Assembly: GCA_014084085.1 (NCBI GenBank)
Contig: NPFB01000176.1
Location: 1-39,022, forward strand
Direction: 5' to 3'
From: Hondaea fermentalgiana
Taxonomy: Eukaryota > Sar > Bigyra > Thraustochytrida > Thraustochytriidae
Length of the DNA: 39,022 nt
Numbering within the stretch: position 1 is the stretch's first letter; the number at the start of each line of letters is the position of its first letter. Below the pieces are notes generated by a model, which worked only from the letters and a program-made list of their open reading frames with translations, did not search any database and was not told where the DNA came from. The translations under genes were made by a program, and so were the position numbers. Positions 9,622-19,627 of the stretch are shown in pieces.

Positions 9622-12600
9622 ATGGTGGTCGCATCGGGAGACCGCGTGGAGGTGGCAAACCGCGGTCAGGGCGTCGTGCGCTTCGTGGGCGAGACGCAGT
9701 TCGCACCCGGGCTCACGTGGTTTGGCGTGGAGCTTGATGGGCCGACAGGGAAAAACGACGGCAGCGTGCAGGATGTCAGGGTACGTTTTCGCACGCACGC
9801 ACGCACGCACGAGCGAGCGCGCACCTACTTACACCTTTTGGTGCTTTCGGCAAGCTCATGTTTTCGTGCATGCAGACAGACCCTCGTACACCGTTGCTTT
9901 CGCGATGATGCGAGGCTGGTATTCTAGCGAGTGAGAGAAAGAGAGAAAGAGCGCACATACTCACAAACTGACGCTTTTTTATCTTGGCGAATTGAATTTA
10001 CAGTACTTTTCATGCCCGGATAATCACGGATGCTTTGTCAAGGAGGACGCGCTTACAAAGCTAGATGGTAGCGCTCCGCCTTCTCCAGCATCAGGTGCTG
10101 CAGTGACGCCTACGGCGCGGGGTAGAAACCGTACATCGACACCACCTCCATCAAGCTCGCCCGCCGCTTCTCCGATAAAATCACCTTTGAAAGCGGGCTC
10201 TCCTGCCGGAACACCCACTGATAGTGCTGCAAGTAGTAAGACTGATAACGCGGAGTCAGGAGCAGCATCATCAGCTACAGCTGCTGCTACGCCTGGAGTG
10301 CGCCCTGGCTTGAGCAAGATTCAGGCCGCCCGCGAGAAGAAACGAGCGCTGGCGCAGCGACTGCAGAGAAATGCAGCAACGCCTCGCACTTCGCCCGGAA
10401 AGCCGCCTGTGGCGCCACAGTCGCAGCCGGTTCCTGCTCCCTCAGCGTTGTCTCCCAGCCAGACTGCTCTTGCGGCCCCGGGCGCCGAAACACCTGCAAC
10501 GGCCCCTGACGCGGACATGAACGGCGAGCTCCAAGCGCAAGTGAAAAGTCTTGAGACGACACTTGCCGAGACTCAAAGCCGCGCTCAGACCCAAGAGAGC
10601 GAGCTTCGCGCAGAGATTGAATCTTTGCGGCAGGAACTCGCAACGTGTGGGGAACAGCAAACCAAGAGTGACGCCCTGCTCGACGCAGAAAAGTCCTTGC
10701 GCGCAGACCTTGAAGGCAGAGTCCGCACGCTTACGAGTCAGCTTGAGCGAACAGAGATGGATGTCGAGGCCAAGACAAAGGCGTCTTCGGCCAAACAGGA
10801 GCGGCAGCTTGAAAAACAGGCCAAGGAAATCGAAGAGCTCAATGCGCTCGTCGAGACCCTCTCGCTCGATAAGGAGCAGCTCGAGGTGGACAAGGACATC
10901 GCCGAGGAAAAGGCCACGGAAATGGAGATCGAGCTTGAACAGCTCAAACTCGACGTCGAAGAGGAACGCATGCGCGTCGCGGAAGAACGCGAGGCGGCTG
11001 TTGCCGCAGCCAGCGCACAGGCCGCTGCGGCATCGGTACCACAAGGTGCCGAAGAGATTGCTGCCAAGCTTGCTCACGTGACGGCAGAAAACACTAAGTT
11101 TCGTGAGGCTCTCAAACGCCTGCACACGGCGAGTACCACGGAAAAGACCGAGGCCGCACGAGAAATTCGCGCATTGACAAAGGAGCGGGACACGCTCGCC
11201 CAAAGCGCATCGCAGCTGGAAGAGGCGCGCAAAGCCAAGGACAGGCTCGAGAATGAAGTAGAAGAGCTGAAGAGCATGCTCGACACGGCACAGGCATACG
11301 AAGACATGGTCGAGTCACTGTCGGAGAAGAACCTCGAGCTCGCAGACGAGAACGCAGCTCTCAAGGAGGCCAATGAAGAGCTCGAGGAGTTGCGACTCTT
11401 GTCTGAAGAGCTCGAGCAGCAACATACGGACATGCAACAGCAGCTTGAGCGAGATATGGAGACAAACCGCACCGAAATGGTGAATGCGCAGCTCGAGGCC
11501 GAATCGCTGCGACGCGACTTGGCCGCCAAGGATGAAGCTCTTGAGAAACTCCGCGAGGTTGTTTTGCAGGGTCAGAAGCGCGAGGGTGGTTTGCGCGACG
11601 AACTTGCAGTCATCGAGAGTCTCCAAGCAGAAGTGAAGCATGCCAAGGAAGCTGCGCGTGCAGCCAACCTCGCCCTCTTGTCTGAAACGGAGCACAAGCT
11701 GTCGCGAACCATCGAGACGCACGAAGGCCTGGCCGGCGCAAGACGCGCAGCCTTTGGCATCGCGTGCATGCGCGCGGCTGTACCGCCAAGCATTATGGGC
11801 GAGGGCGCCAAGGTGCTGGAAGCTCTTTCGCTGGCGATGCAAGTCGTCGACGCCAGTGGAATGCTCGTGTCGCTCATCATGCGCTCCGGGACTGCCAAGC
11901 GCGTCGTCGTATGGGACATTGAGGCTGCGCCTCTGCCCGCGCGCAACCTCATCGCGACCCTTCTCGACGTGCATTCGTGCGCAACGCACTTGTGGACGAC
12001 CTCGAGGGCGCCATCGTTGCCGTTTGCCGCTCTCGAGAGTGTTGCACAAGCTCTTGTGTCGACGTTGCTGCAAATGTCGCAAGGAGTCGGCCAACTTCTG
12101 GCTGTGGTGAAGCGCGGCGAGCTGGGGGTTGCGCAATTTGCTGCAGATGAAGATGCCAGCCAAATTGCTGTTGTCGAGCGTTTGCTCCAGAGTGCTTGCT
12201 CCACGTATGCAACGGTATCTGAGAAACTCGTATCTGCAGCGCCAGAGGAGGCTGGGGTCTCGGCTAAATCGCTCAGTCCATATGCAAGCGTGCGGTCTCT
12301 GCAGCTTGCCTTGTTGACTGGTAGCGAAAGCATGGCTAAAGAAGAGGGCGGCCAGGACGAGGCGAATGCGACTGCGCTGGAGTCACTTTGTCTGGATCTC
12401 ATGACTTGCGCTTCTGCCTTGGAGTTTTCGACAATTTTTGCGCACGAGCAGCTGGAAGTCGCTGACCTCGCGGCGTTTCAGGCATTTGTGGCCACAGCGA
12501 AGGATGATGCAACGGCGGCCTCGCCTGCCATCATTGTCGAGAATCCCGAGAACTTGCAGCTTGTGTCCAGCTTTTGTGTCAAGGTGCAGCGCATGACTCA

Positions 12601-13654
12601 AACGATTGGCGCTGTGGACGTGGCGGCGCCGCCAGCGCTTTGGCAGGAGCATGCCAACTCTGTAGAGACTGTGCTGGACCAAGCCGCGTCGACGCGAGCC
12701 GAGCTCGACAACGTAAAGAGCGCGCTGAAGCGCAGGGTGCTCGAGGTGCATAGCAAGGGCAGCGAAGTCCAGGCTCTGCAGGCGGTGCGTGACGAACTCG
12801 AGGAAAAACTTGGTGTAGCTCGTGCAGCACTCAAAGACCAGGATGCTCTGCAAAAGGAGCGCGCCAATCTCGAGGCCCAGCTCCGTACAAAGGAACTCGA
12901 GGTCGAACAGGCGCTCAACCTGGCTCGCGAACAGGCAGCGCGACCTGCCTCTCCACGCAGCGGGAAGTCTGATGATCGCATTGAACCCGCGAAAGAGACC
13001 GTGGCAGCGAAGAGCACCGACCTGGCGACAACAGTGACGAAAGCGACAATGCCTGTCGATCACGCCACCATTCCCGGCACATCAGAGACCGCTTCGGCTG
13101 GACAGCTCGTGGATAGCGCACTAGTACGGGCGCTTCAGGATGATGTGACCTTTTGGCGAGGGCGCGCTTTGGACACTCAGCTCGGGAAGTTGGCACCACT
13201 GCACTTTGCCCCGCGACTTTCATATGATGGTGGCAAGGTGCCGCGTCGGCAGCACAATGTTGGCACCAAGGAGAGCCATGGAAGCTTGCGGACTGGCGAG
13301 GATACGTTGGATCGTGTGCGGGCTTCCCTCTTGGAGCGAACTGCGTTGCTGGCGCAGGCTAGCGCGCAAATTCCCGACTTGAGCAAGACTCCAGAGGTTT
13401 CCTTGCAGCAGCAGGTTCGCGACGGACAAGCTCGTGCACGAGCGATTGCTCAGCGTCTCGCATCATTGCAAGTGACGCGTTCTGTCGCTGTAGCCAAGGG
13501 CGCGGATGCACGTGTTGGCAGTCGTCCTCGCCAGGTCGGTCGGCTAAACATTGGATCTGCTGGAGATGATCGCTCTGCGCAACCGCCCGTCAAAGTTCTG
13601 CTCTCTCGAGCAGAACTTGATCGACTATTTGGGCGTGTGCCTACGGCCGCATGA
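9622..13654 (+). CDS. DCTN1: Dynactin p150Glued-like protein (CAP-Gly plus coiled coils), two exons
   Basis: Exons are 9622-9780 and 10004-13654; the 223-nt intron starts GTACGT and ends ACAG. The product is 1269 residues, close to animal p150Glued. The intron cuts the CAP-Gly domain. Exon 1 gives GKNDG (43-47), which binds tubulin/EB EEY-type tails, and exon 2 continues YFSC...GCFV (54-65). A Ser/Pro/Ala-rich linker (about 75-230) precedes a long coiled coil (about 235-640). Next comes a helical, Ala/Leu-rich part starting near 'VPPSIMGEGAKVLEAL', at the place of the p150 intercoiled domain, then a second coiled coil and a disordered end. The family role is to join dynein to microtubules and cargo. 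The CAP-Gly call is secure. Dynactin rather than another CAP-Gly coiled-coil protein rests on length, domain order and the middle region. Confidence 0.82.
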
Positions 13655-14071
13655 CACAGGAGAAAAGACAATGATTGCTCTCAAGGTGATGGATGCACGA
13701 ACGAGCGTTCTCAAAAAAAAAAAAAGTTCTAAGATTTATAAATCGGTCAAGTCAATGTTAGACTTGGCGCGCTGCGGGTGTCTCGTGGTGACTGAAGTCC
13801 ATGTCTGTTTGACGCCTGCGATTTGCATAGGTATACATAATCATCAATCATTCGAAATCGTTTTGCTCTTTGGCGGAAAGAAGGTAACGGTACTTGATTA
13901 GATGGAAAATCGATGATGTGTTTTCGTTTGCTTCCTGCACCTCCTCATTAGCGTCTCCTACGAGGTTGCCAAAGAAAGACGGTTCATTCAAGGCTGCACA
14001 TTCTACTTTTGATATCCTCTTTTGGTTTTTCATCCAGACTTGGGCAAACAAGAGCGAAATACTTTTATTAC
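13655..14071. other. Convergent 3' intergenic region
   Basis: This lies between the stops of the dynactin-like gene (+) and the kinase (-). It is AT-richer than its surroundings, with an A13 run near 13713-13725. It probably holds both 3' UTRs. No gene was recognised. Confidence 0.5.
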
Positions 14072-15766
14072 TTACTGGTTGATAGCGCTGCCATCCTGAT
14101 AGGTAAAGCCCTTGAACTCTGCAGCGTTGGCGCTGAGAGCACTTGGAGGCACAACAGAGTCCACCACGGGCTCGTTGGTGAACTCGGCATCAAAGTTGGA
14201 GGTATCCGTGGCGCCCTTTGTGCGCGGGATGAACTCTGGTTCAATGTTGCGGTTGTACAGCGCTTCCCAGTCGATCGTCTGGAAGAATTCGGTCGCCTTG
14301 ATATTTTCGACATCCTCTGGACCAGCGCCAAGGCGGTCAGCGGGATCGCGCTGCAAAAGGCCGGAGATGAGGTGCGCAGCCGGGCGGGAGACAAAGGATG
14401 GGATGCGAAGATCACCAACCTGAATGAGATTGTACATGAGGCTGACGTTCTCGGAGTAAAAGGGCGGAAGTCCAACGAGCATTTCAAAGAGGAGAATGCC
14501 GAGACTCCACCAGTCCACTTCCTTGCCGTGGCCAACACCCGTAATGACCTCGGGCGCGAGGTACTCGGGCGTGCCGCAAAACGTCTGGGCCTGGGTTCCC
14601 TCCGTGTAGCGCTTGGAGAGGCCGAAATCGGTGAGCTTGATGTGGCCTTCGGAATCAAGGAGAATGTTCTCGGGTTTGAGGTCACGATAAATGATGTTTT
14701 TCGAGTGAAGGTGACCGAGCCCCAGGGCAATTTCTGCCGTGTAGAAGCGCGCGCGGCTTTCGCGAAAGCGGCGTTCGTTCTTGAGGTGAAAGAAGAGCTC
14801 CCCGCCCGTAAGGTAGTCCATGACAAGGTACAGCTTGCTCTCGGTCTGGAAAGCAAAGTGGAGTCCCATCAGGAAGGGGTGCTTGATCTCCTCGAGGATT
14901 TCGCGCTCGGCCTTGGTGTGCTCGACCTGGTTGCGCTTGATGATGGCTTCCTTGCGCAAAACTTTCATGGCAAAGACGCGGTTTTTATCCGTGTCGCCCT
15001 TTTTACGCACCATCATGACCTTGCCAAAGCTACCGCGTCCGACGACTTTGAGGAGCTGAAAATCGTCGGGGCCCACGTCCGAGGTCTCCTTGCCCCAGCC
15101 CGACACGTTGCGCTTCTTGCTGATGTGCGCGGTGGAGTCTGCGCGGGCGTGCGAAGGGATAGAAGTCGAGGTTCCGTTGCTTCCGCGGTGCAGACTGCTC
15201 GTGCCACCGCTCGAGTTGGACATGGTGGAGGACCGTCTGCCCTGGCGCTTGCCCTTTTTCGCCTGCGAGCGTGTGACGCAGACGGACTTGAGAAGCATAG
15301 CTGGGGAGTACTCTACGATGAGTTCTTCACCGGTGCAGGCCTTGAAGACTTTTTGCAGCACGCCGACGACCTCCGCCTTGCGCAGACTCATCATGCGGTA
15401 ATCATATTCGGAGGGAACGTGGAGGACGAACTCATCTGAGGCCTGGCTGACGGTGAGAAAGTCGACGGCCTCGAGCGGGATCCTGCGCTTGCACTTGCTG
15501 TAGTCTGTGGGCAGTAGGTTGTAGATGGCGCGGTCCGTGATGAGGAGCACGCGTTCCTGCGGCTTGTCGCGGGGATTGATCTTGACGAGGAAGTCCGAGA
15601 AGAACACCTGTTCCTCGGTCCCCGTGGACTTGGCGGACTTGTCGAGGAGCTTGCGCACGTTTGTGTTCTGGCTCACGGCGAGGTAGTCATGGCTCTTGCG
15701 CTGGTTCATCACGGCCGCCAGGGGAGGCGTGGTGCCGGCGCTGCCCTTGGTCTCTGTGGAAAACAT
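14072..15766 (-). CDS. AGC-family Ser/Thr kinase with N-terminal myosin TH1-like domain
   Basis: A single-exon 564-residue protein. The frame stays open upstream to 15862, but only with a TTG. The first ATG is at 15766, with G at -3, so I start there. Residues about 54-150 (VFFSDFLVKINPRD, ERVLLITDRAIYNL, then a beta-rich run) match the myosin-I tail homology domain, which binds acidic phospholipids. A Ser/Gly/Arg-rich linker (170-225) follows. The kinase domain has glycine loop GRGSFG 243-248, K268, YRDLKPEN 360-367, DFG 380-382, activation loop TFCGTPEY with T395, and the C-terminal AGC tail ending in hydrophobic motif FKGFTY (551-556, T555). All catalytic residues are present. The layout mimics Akt, with TH1 in place of PH. 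I infer membrane recruitment and PDK1/TORC2-type activation. Confidence 0.93.
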   Translation of the reverse strand: MFSTETKGSAGTTPPLAAVMNQRKSHDYLAVSQNTNVRKLLDKSAKSTGTEEQVFFSDFLVKINPRDKPQERVLLITDRAIYNLLPTDYSKCKRRIPLEAVDFLTVSQASDEFVLHVPSEYDYRMMSLRKAEVVGVLQKVFKACTGEELIVEYSPAMLLKSVCVTRSQAKKGKRQGRRSSTMSNSSGGTSSLHRGSNGTSTSIPSHARADSTAHISKKRNVSGWGKETSDVGPDDFQLLKVVGRGSFGKVMMVRKKGDTDKNRVFAMKVLRKEAIIKRNQVEHTKAEREILEEIKHPFLMGLHFAFQTESKLYLVMDYLTGGELFFHLKNERRFRESRARFYTAEIALGLGHLHSKNIIYRDLKPENILLDSEGHIKLTDFGLSKRYTEGTQAQTFCGTPEYLAPEVITGVGHGKEVDWWSLGILLFEMLVGLPPFYSENVSLMYNLIQVGDLRIPSFVSRPAAHLISGLLQRDPADRLGAGPEDVENIKATEFFQTIDWEALYNRNIEPEFIPRTKGATDTSNFDAEFTNEPVVDSVVPPSALSANAAEFKGFTYQDGSAINQ

Positions 15767-15974
15767 GTCTGCACCGTCCGGGTGCACGCCTCTGCTTTGC
15801 GCCCGCCCGTTGTCTGTATGCGATGAAAAGAAAGTCTGTCTCTCTCTCTTTCGCTCCTTCAACGGACGCGCGCCCGGCTAGTTCCTACCTGGCCCGGGCG
15901 CTGCTGCCTGCTGCTGCCGGCTGCTGCTTGTCCTGCTGCTGCCTCCCGCGCGCGCTGCCTGCGCCGCCCGCACG

Positions 15975-16126
15975 CCTCGCTGCCTGCTCGCTGGCTTGCT
16001 GGCTTTGCTCGCTGGCTGGCTTGCTTGCTTGCTTTGCTCGCTCGCTTGCTTGCGTGCTTGCGAGCTTGCGTGCCTCTTTTCCCGCTTGCTTGCCTGCTTG
16101 TTGCTTTTGCGTGCTTGCTCGCCTGT
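15975..16126. repeat. Degenerate GCTT/GCTC/GCTG tetranucleotide array
   Basis: About 150 bp with a clear 4-bp period, mostly GCTT, GCTC and GCTG units, starting 209 bp upstream of the kinase start codon. It may be transcribed in the kinase 5' UTR. Confidence 0.75.
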
Positions 16127-16265
16127 CCGCGCTGCGGCTTGGCTTCACTGCACTGGCGCCGAGTCAGCCAGCCTCACTGTCAGTCAGAGCGAGGCGGGAG
16201 ACCGAAAGACCGGCGCGCGTGCGAGCGAGCGAGCGAGCGAGCCGAGCGAGCCTGCGTGTGCGCGA

Positions 16266-16299
16266 GGGAGGGAGGGAGGGAGGGAGGGAGGGAGGGAGG
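16266..16299 (+). repeat. (GGGA)8 tract, G-quadruplex candidate
   Basis: Eight GGG runs separated by single A on the plus strand satisfy the usual four-G3-run quadruplex rule twice over. It lies 500 bp upstream of the kinase start. Confidence 0.85.
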
Positions 16300-16533
16300 C
16301 TTTCGCGCGCGCGCCCCGCGTCGCCGCGCGCCTGCGACTCTCGCGCTGCTGCTCCTGACTGTCGGGTCTCCTCGGGGCTGGGCGTCTGCCTCCGAGGACG
16401 CGCGCGCGCGAGAGAGGGAGGGAGAGGGAGAGAGAGAGGAAGAACGCGAGCGAGCGAGCGCGTTGCTGTTGCTAGTGCTGGAGCTTCTTGTGTGCTTGAG
16501 CTTGGCGCGGGTTCCGGCGCGGCGGAGGCGTTG

Positions 16534-16595
16534 TCGATTTGTTGATTTGAATTGATTTGATTTGAATTGATTTGTCGATTTGATTTGTTGATTTG
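16534..16595. repeat. GATTT/GATTTGAATT degenerate repeat
   Basis: About ten GATTTG-like units spaced 5-10 bp form an AT-rich island in a GC-rich region. Confidence 0.8.
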
Positions 16596-17381
16596 CCTCT
16601 CCCTCGCACAGAGACAGGCTGTGGGACTGACTGACACAGGCCTCGGCCTCGCCTAGTCAGGATCCAAGATCGCCATGATCCATTTCAGAGTCAGCCACAG
16701 TTGTTCCTCGCCTGTCTAACTGTAAAATGGATGGATAGTCTACTTGCGCCGCGCACTTGGACACTCAGCCAAAGCGAGAGAAAGCATCATGCCGTGGGCC
16801 GAAGATGGATTCCTTTGCAAGCGGCCAGTCACTCCCTGGCAGGGCAGCCCCCGCGCGACGACGCGACAATGTAAGGCCAGAGAAAAGGCGCAAGGAAGGC
16901 CGGTCGCGTCGCGAGCGCTGCGGTCTGCGTAGCCAGCCTGCCAGAAAAAGCAGCTGCAGCCATGGAAGTCTACAGCGACTGCTAGCTGAAGAAGAGGGCC
17001 TGGTTGCCCGCAGCGGAATGCACCCGACGACAAAAAGCGTGCACACCGATCTATCTATCTATCGCAGCGCAGCTACTGCATCTTGGTCGTGAAGTGGTCT
17101 ATACCAGGCTTGATGAGAAGGCGGAACCCTCTTGACAGCTAAATGGGTCGAGTGTGCTCTTGGGAACGTGGCCGAGAGTCTTTCAACCAGTATGGCGCGG
17201 TCATGGTGTCCCATGTTGCGAACCTCATGTTTTTCCCTTGGCAAACTTGTGGCGAGAGCGATGCGCGCAACGCCGCGAGTCCGATGGTCTGGGCTGGCGG
17301 TGAGACCCAAGATTGCCTTGGCGTCTGCTCTCGTCTTTTTGAATTTTGAAACATGCCAAATTGGCCAAAGATGCAGAACGC

Positions 17382-17514
17382 GATTCAAATCCGCCGAACC
17401 GCTTTTGCGAAGACGTCAAGAAAAACTCTGTGGATCTGTGCTCCAGGTATTTGAATCGACAGAACCGCTTTTGCAAGACGTCGAGGGAGACTGTGTGGCC
17501 CTGTGCTCAAGGTT
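17382..17514 (+). repeat. Tandem ~65-bp duplication
   Basis: Copies 17382-17449 and 17450-17514 share GAACCGCTTTTGC, AAGACGTC and TGTGCTC-AGGT blocks, about 75-80 percent alike by eye, with small indels. Each copy ends in AGGT, a potential splice donor. In one frame both copies encode an F-S-EPLL motif. Confidence 0.75.
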
Positions 17515-17647
17515 CGCATACGCAAGGGAAGAGCGGCGCAGACCGCAGCGCGGCGTCCCGAATCGGCCTCCATTCTGCTCCGGCGTGCTTGTGTTGCACT
17601 GTGCAACGCAGCATTATATTGACTTGTGATCTTGCAGAGGGAGAGAA

Positions 17648-19382
17648 ATGTGGCGCTCTCGCGACGTGTACGCTCTGGGCCAAGACGTTGGCCTCGACAG
17701 CGAAAACATTCGTCTCTACCAAGAGGATCTTGATTGTCGCGAGACGCGGCAATCTGGCAGCACTAAATTGGTGTTGCAACCCACAGACGCACCGGGCTAT
17801 GGCGGACGATTTGAACAAGCCGAGGTAGGTTGGGCTCCACCGAGAGCTTGGAGTCGATGACAATCTTCATGAAACACACACAAGGGTAGATCAAAGACTT
17901 ACTTTCTGAGCGAGCTACACTCGACCCCCGCAGCATATGATGCTGGCACAGAAAATGCGCATTGACGATCGCCAAACACAAACAGACAAGACGCGACATG
18001 CTCTGCAGCGATACGAAGCTGCATGCGATGATCTGACCAAACGCATGGAAGCCTTGAGCGTGGAGTGCGGTGAACTTGAGCACTCGCTAGACAATGTCGT
18101 GTCAAGGCGTGCTGCACAACCTGCATTGTTGGACCTGTGCTCGAGTCAAGTAGCGCAACAGCGAGAGGCACTCACACAGCGACGGGCGAGACTGCGCATA
18201 CTCATTCGGGTAATTGAAGAGGAGAGTCGCACTTTGACCGCGTGGCGGGACACTTTACGAGCTCGCAATGCAGACGTGGCGTGGATGCAAAACGCGCTCA
18301 AGGAAGTCGATGAATCGCGAGCATCAAACTCGAAACGTCGCGCGGCGCTATTGGAACGACGCTCTGAGCTTGAACAGCAACGCGAACCTCTTCGCGCTGC
18401 CGCAGAGGACGCCCAAGAGCGTGCAGCTCAAGCTGCCAAAAATGCTCGTGCGCGGGAGCGCAATCGATCTGGTGGGACAAGCGCGCAAGACCTACGCGAT
18501 CGGCTTGCCGAGGTCCGCAATCGTGGCCAAACGCTTCAAACAGAATTGACGGCGCGCAAGGTGCGATGGCAAGAAGTTCTGCGCGTTCAGGCGTTTTACA
18601 AGCGTCGCGCGCGGCTTGAGACGGCCCTTGACGTGATTGTACGACACAAGCGTCATCTTAACGCTTTGGAAGCCCAGCAACGCACTTTGTCCGCGGCCAA
18701 AAAGGCTGAACGTGTCAGACTTGCGAGGGAGAAGCAACATCAACGAGACCAAAAATCGCATCAACAACAACAATTACTGTTACAACAACAAGAAGAAGAG
18801 GAGTTGCAGCAGCAGCGCATTCAAGAACACAACCAAGATGATCATCAGGTTTCTCAACAAAAGGAACCACAAAACCGAATTCAACAACAACAACAACAAC
18901 AACAACAGCAAAGAGCAAGATCTAACAAGGATGAATGGCACACACTTTCCGCAGGCAAAAAGGATGCTGATGCCTCGCCATCAGGCCAAGCTCATAACAC
19001 GTCGTCGCCTCGAGAGCCGCCGCGAAGGCGTCGCGCGTCGATGCGGTCAGAAAGCGGAGCCGACTGCCGAGCTGCACCAAGACCCGCCGCGACAGGTTTT
19101 CGCCGACGTGGAGAGCGGAAAAATATCTTCAAGAAGCGACCCGCGCGGGCTGCGCGTGAAGCTTTTGTGCGTCGCCCGCCACGACAAAGGCACGAAGCCG
19201 TTTCGGAAACTGGCTCACTGGCAGAGGCTCAGGCTCGACCTTTTTGCGACGCGCCGCGGCAGCAAGCCTTGGCGCCGCAGAGACCACAGACATCCACCAG
19301 CAAGCTTACACCGAGCTTTGACCTCTTTGCCGACGACGACGACGACAAGGTCGACGAGGTCGACGACCAAGAAGACAACTAG
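17648..19382 (+). CDS. Coiled-coil, Gln-rich protein of unknown function, at least two exons
   Basis: The proposed exons are 17648-17824 and 17934-19382. The 109-nt intron starts GTAGGT and ends CCCCGCAG, and both sides are phase 0. This gives about 541 residues. I do not recognise the family. After a mixed N-terminus of about 60 residues there is a long Arg/Glu/Gln/Ala-rich helix with heptad-like Leu spacing (about 60-310). A Gln tract follows, encoded mainly by CAA (eight consecutive CAA at 18882-18905), then a basic Arg/Pro-rich region and an acidic end (FADDDDDKVDEVDDQEDN). The coiled coil and the acidic tail suggest a structural or scaffold role, but that is only compositional. More 5' exons may exist: the frame is also open upstream, and a CAG acceptor ends at 17637. 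The second exon is secure; the first is moderate. Confidence 0.65.
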
Positions 19383-19627
19383 GCCCAAATGGCGAAGCAA
19401 CCTCGCAAAACTCACTGACAGCCTGACTGCGAGTGAGTGATGGTGGTCCGAACACTTGCAATGGCCTTAGGGCCTAGTTAGCCTAAACATTGATAAGACG
19501 CGAAGGTGGTGCTTGGCTACAGTCTGAGGACGCAAACGAGGGGGGGAACAGAGGCTGTCAAGCCCTCAACGTTTGGCAGAGGAGAGCGGCGTCCGCGCGC
19601 GCAAGGCTCAGGGCGTAGTGCGATACG

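Larger units (their letters stand above)
15767..17647. other. Divergent intergenic region upstream of kinase (-) and coiled-coil gene (+)
   Basis: It holds three separate microsatellite arrays and a 65-bp tandem duplication, listed separately, plus GAGC tetramers (about 16217-16250), GA-rich tracts (about 16410-16445) and CTAT units (about 17051-17063). An ATG-opened frame at 16805 (Arg/Ser-rich, with a possible splice donor at 16870) and a frame at about 17120-17626 share phase with the coiled-coil gene, so upstream exons of that gene are possible but unproven. Confidence 0.45.

Noticed and set aside
14009..15439. 476-codon plus-strand ORF opposite the kinase
   Set aside because: It is a shadow of the kinase frame with no recognisable motifs, while the opposite strand has a full set of kinase residues.
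15767..15862. N-terminal extension of the kinase
   Set aside because: It opens only with TTG; the first ATG is at 15766 and the extra residues translate a GA-rich leader.
15975..16126. CRISPR-like or satellite array
   Set aside because: The period is only four bases and there are no spacers, so it is an ordinary degenerate microsatellite.
16805..17092. ATG-opened Arg/Ser-rich frame
   Set aside because: It could be an upstream exon of the coiled-coil gene, but composition is unconvincing and no splice pair could be fixed, so I left it out of the gene list.
17372..17392. tRNA-like T-arm (GATTCAAATCC)
   Set aside because: The flanking five bases do not pair, and no D-arm, anticodon arm or acceptor stem fits upstream.
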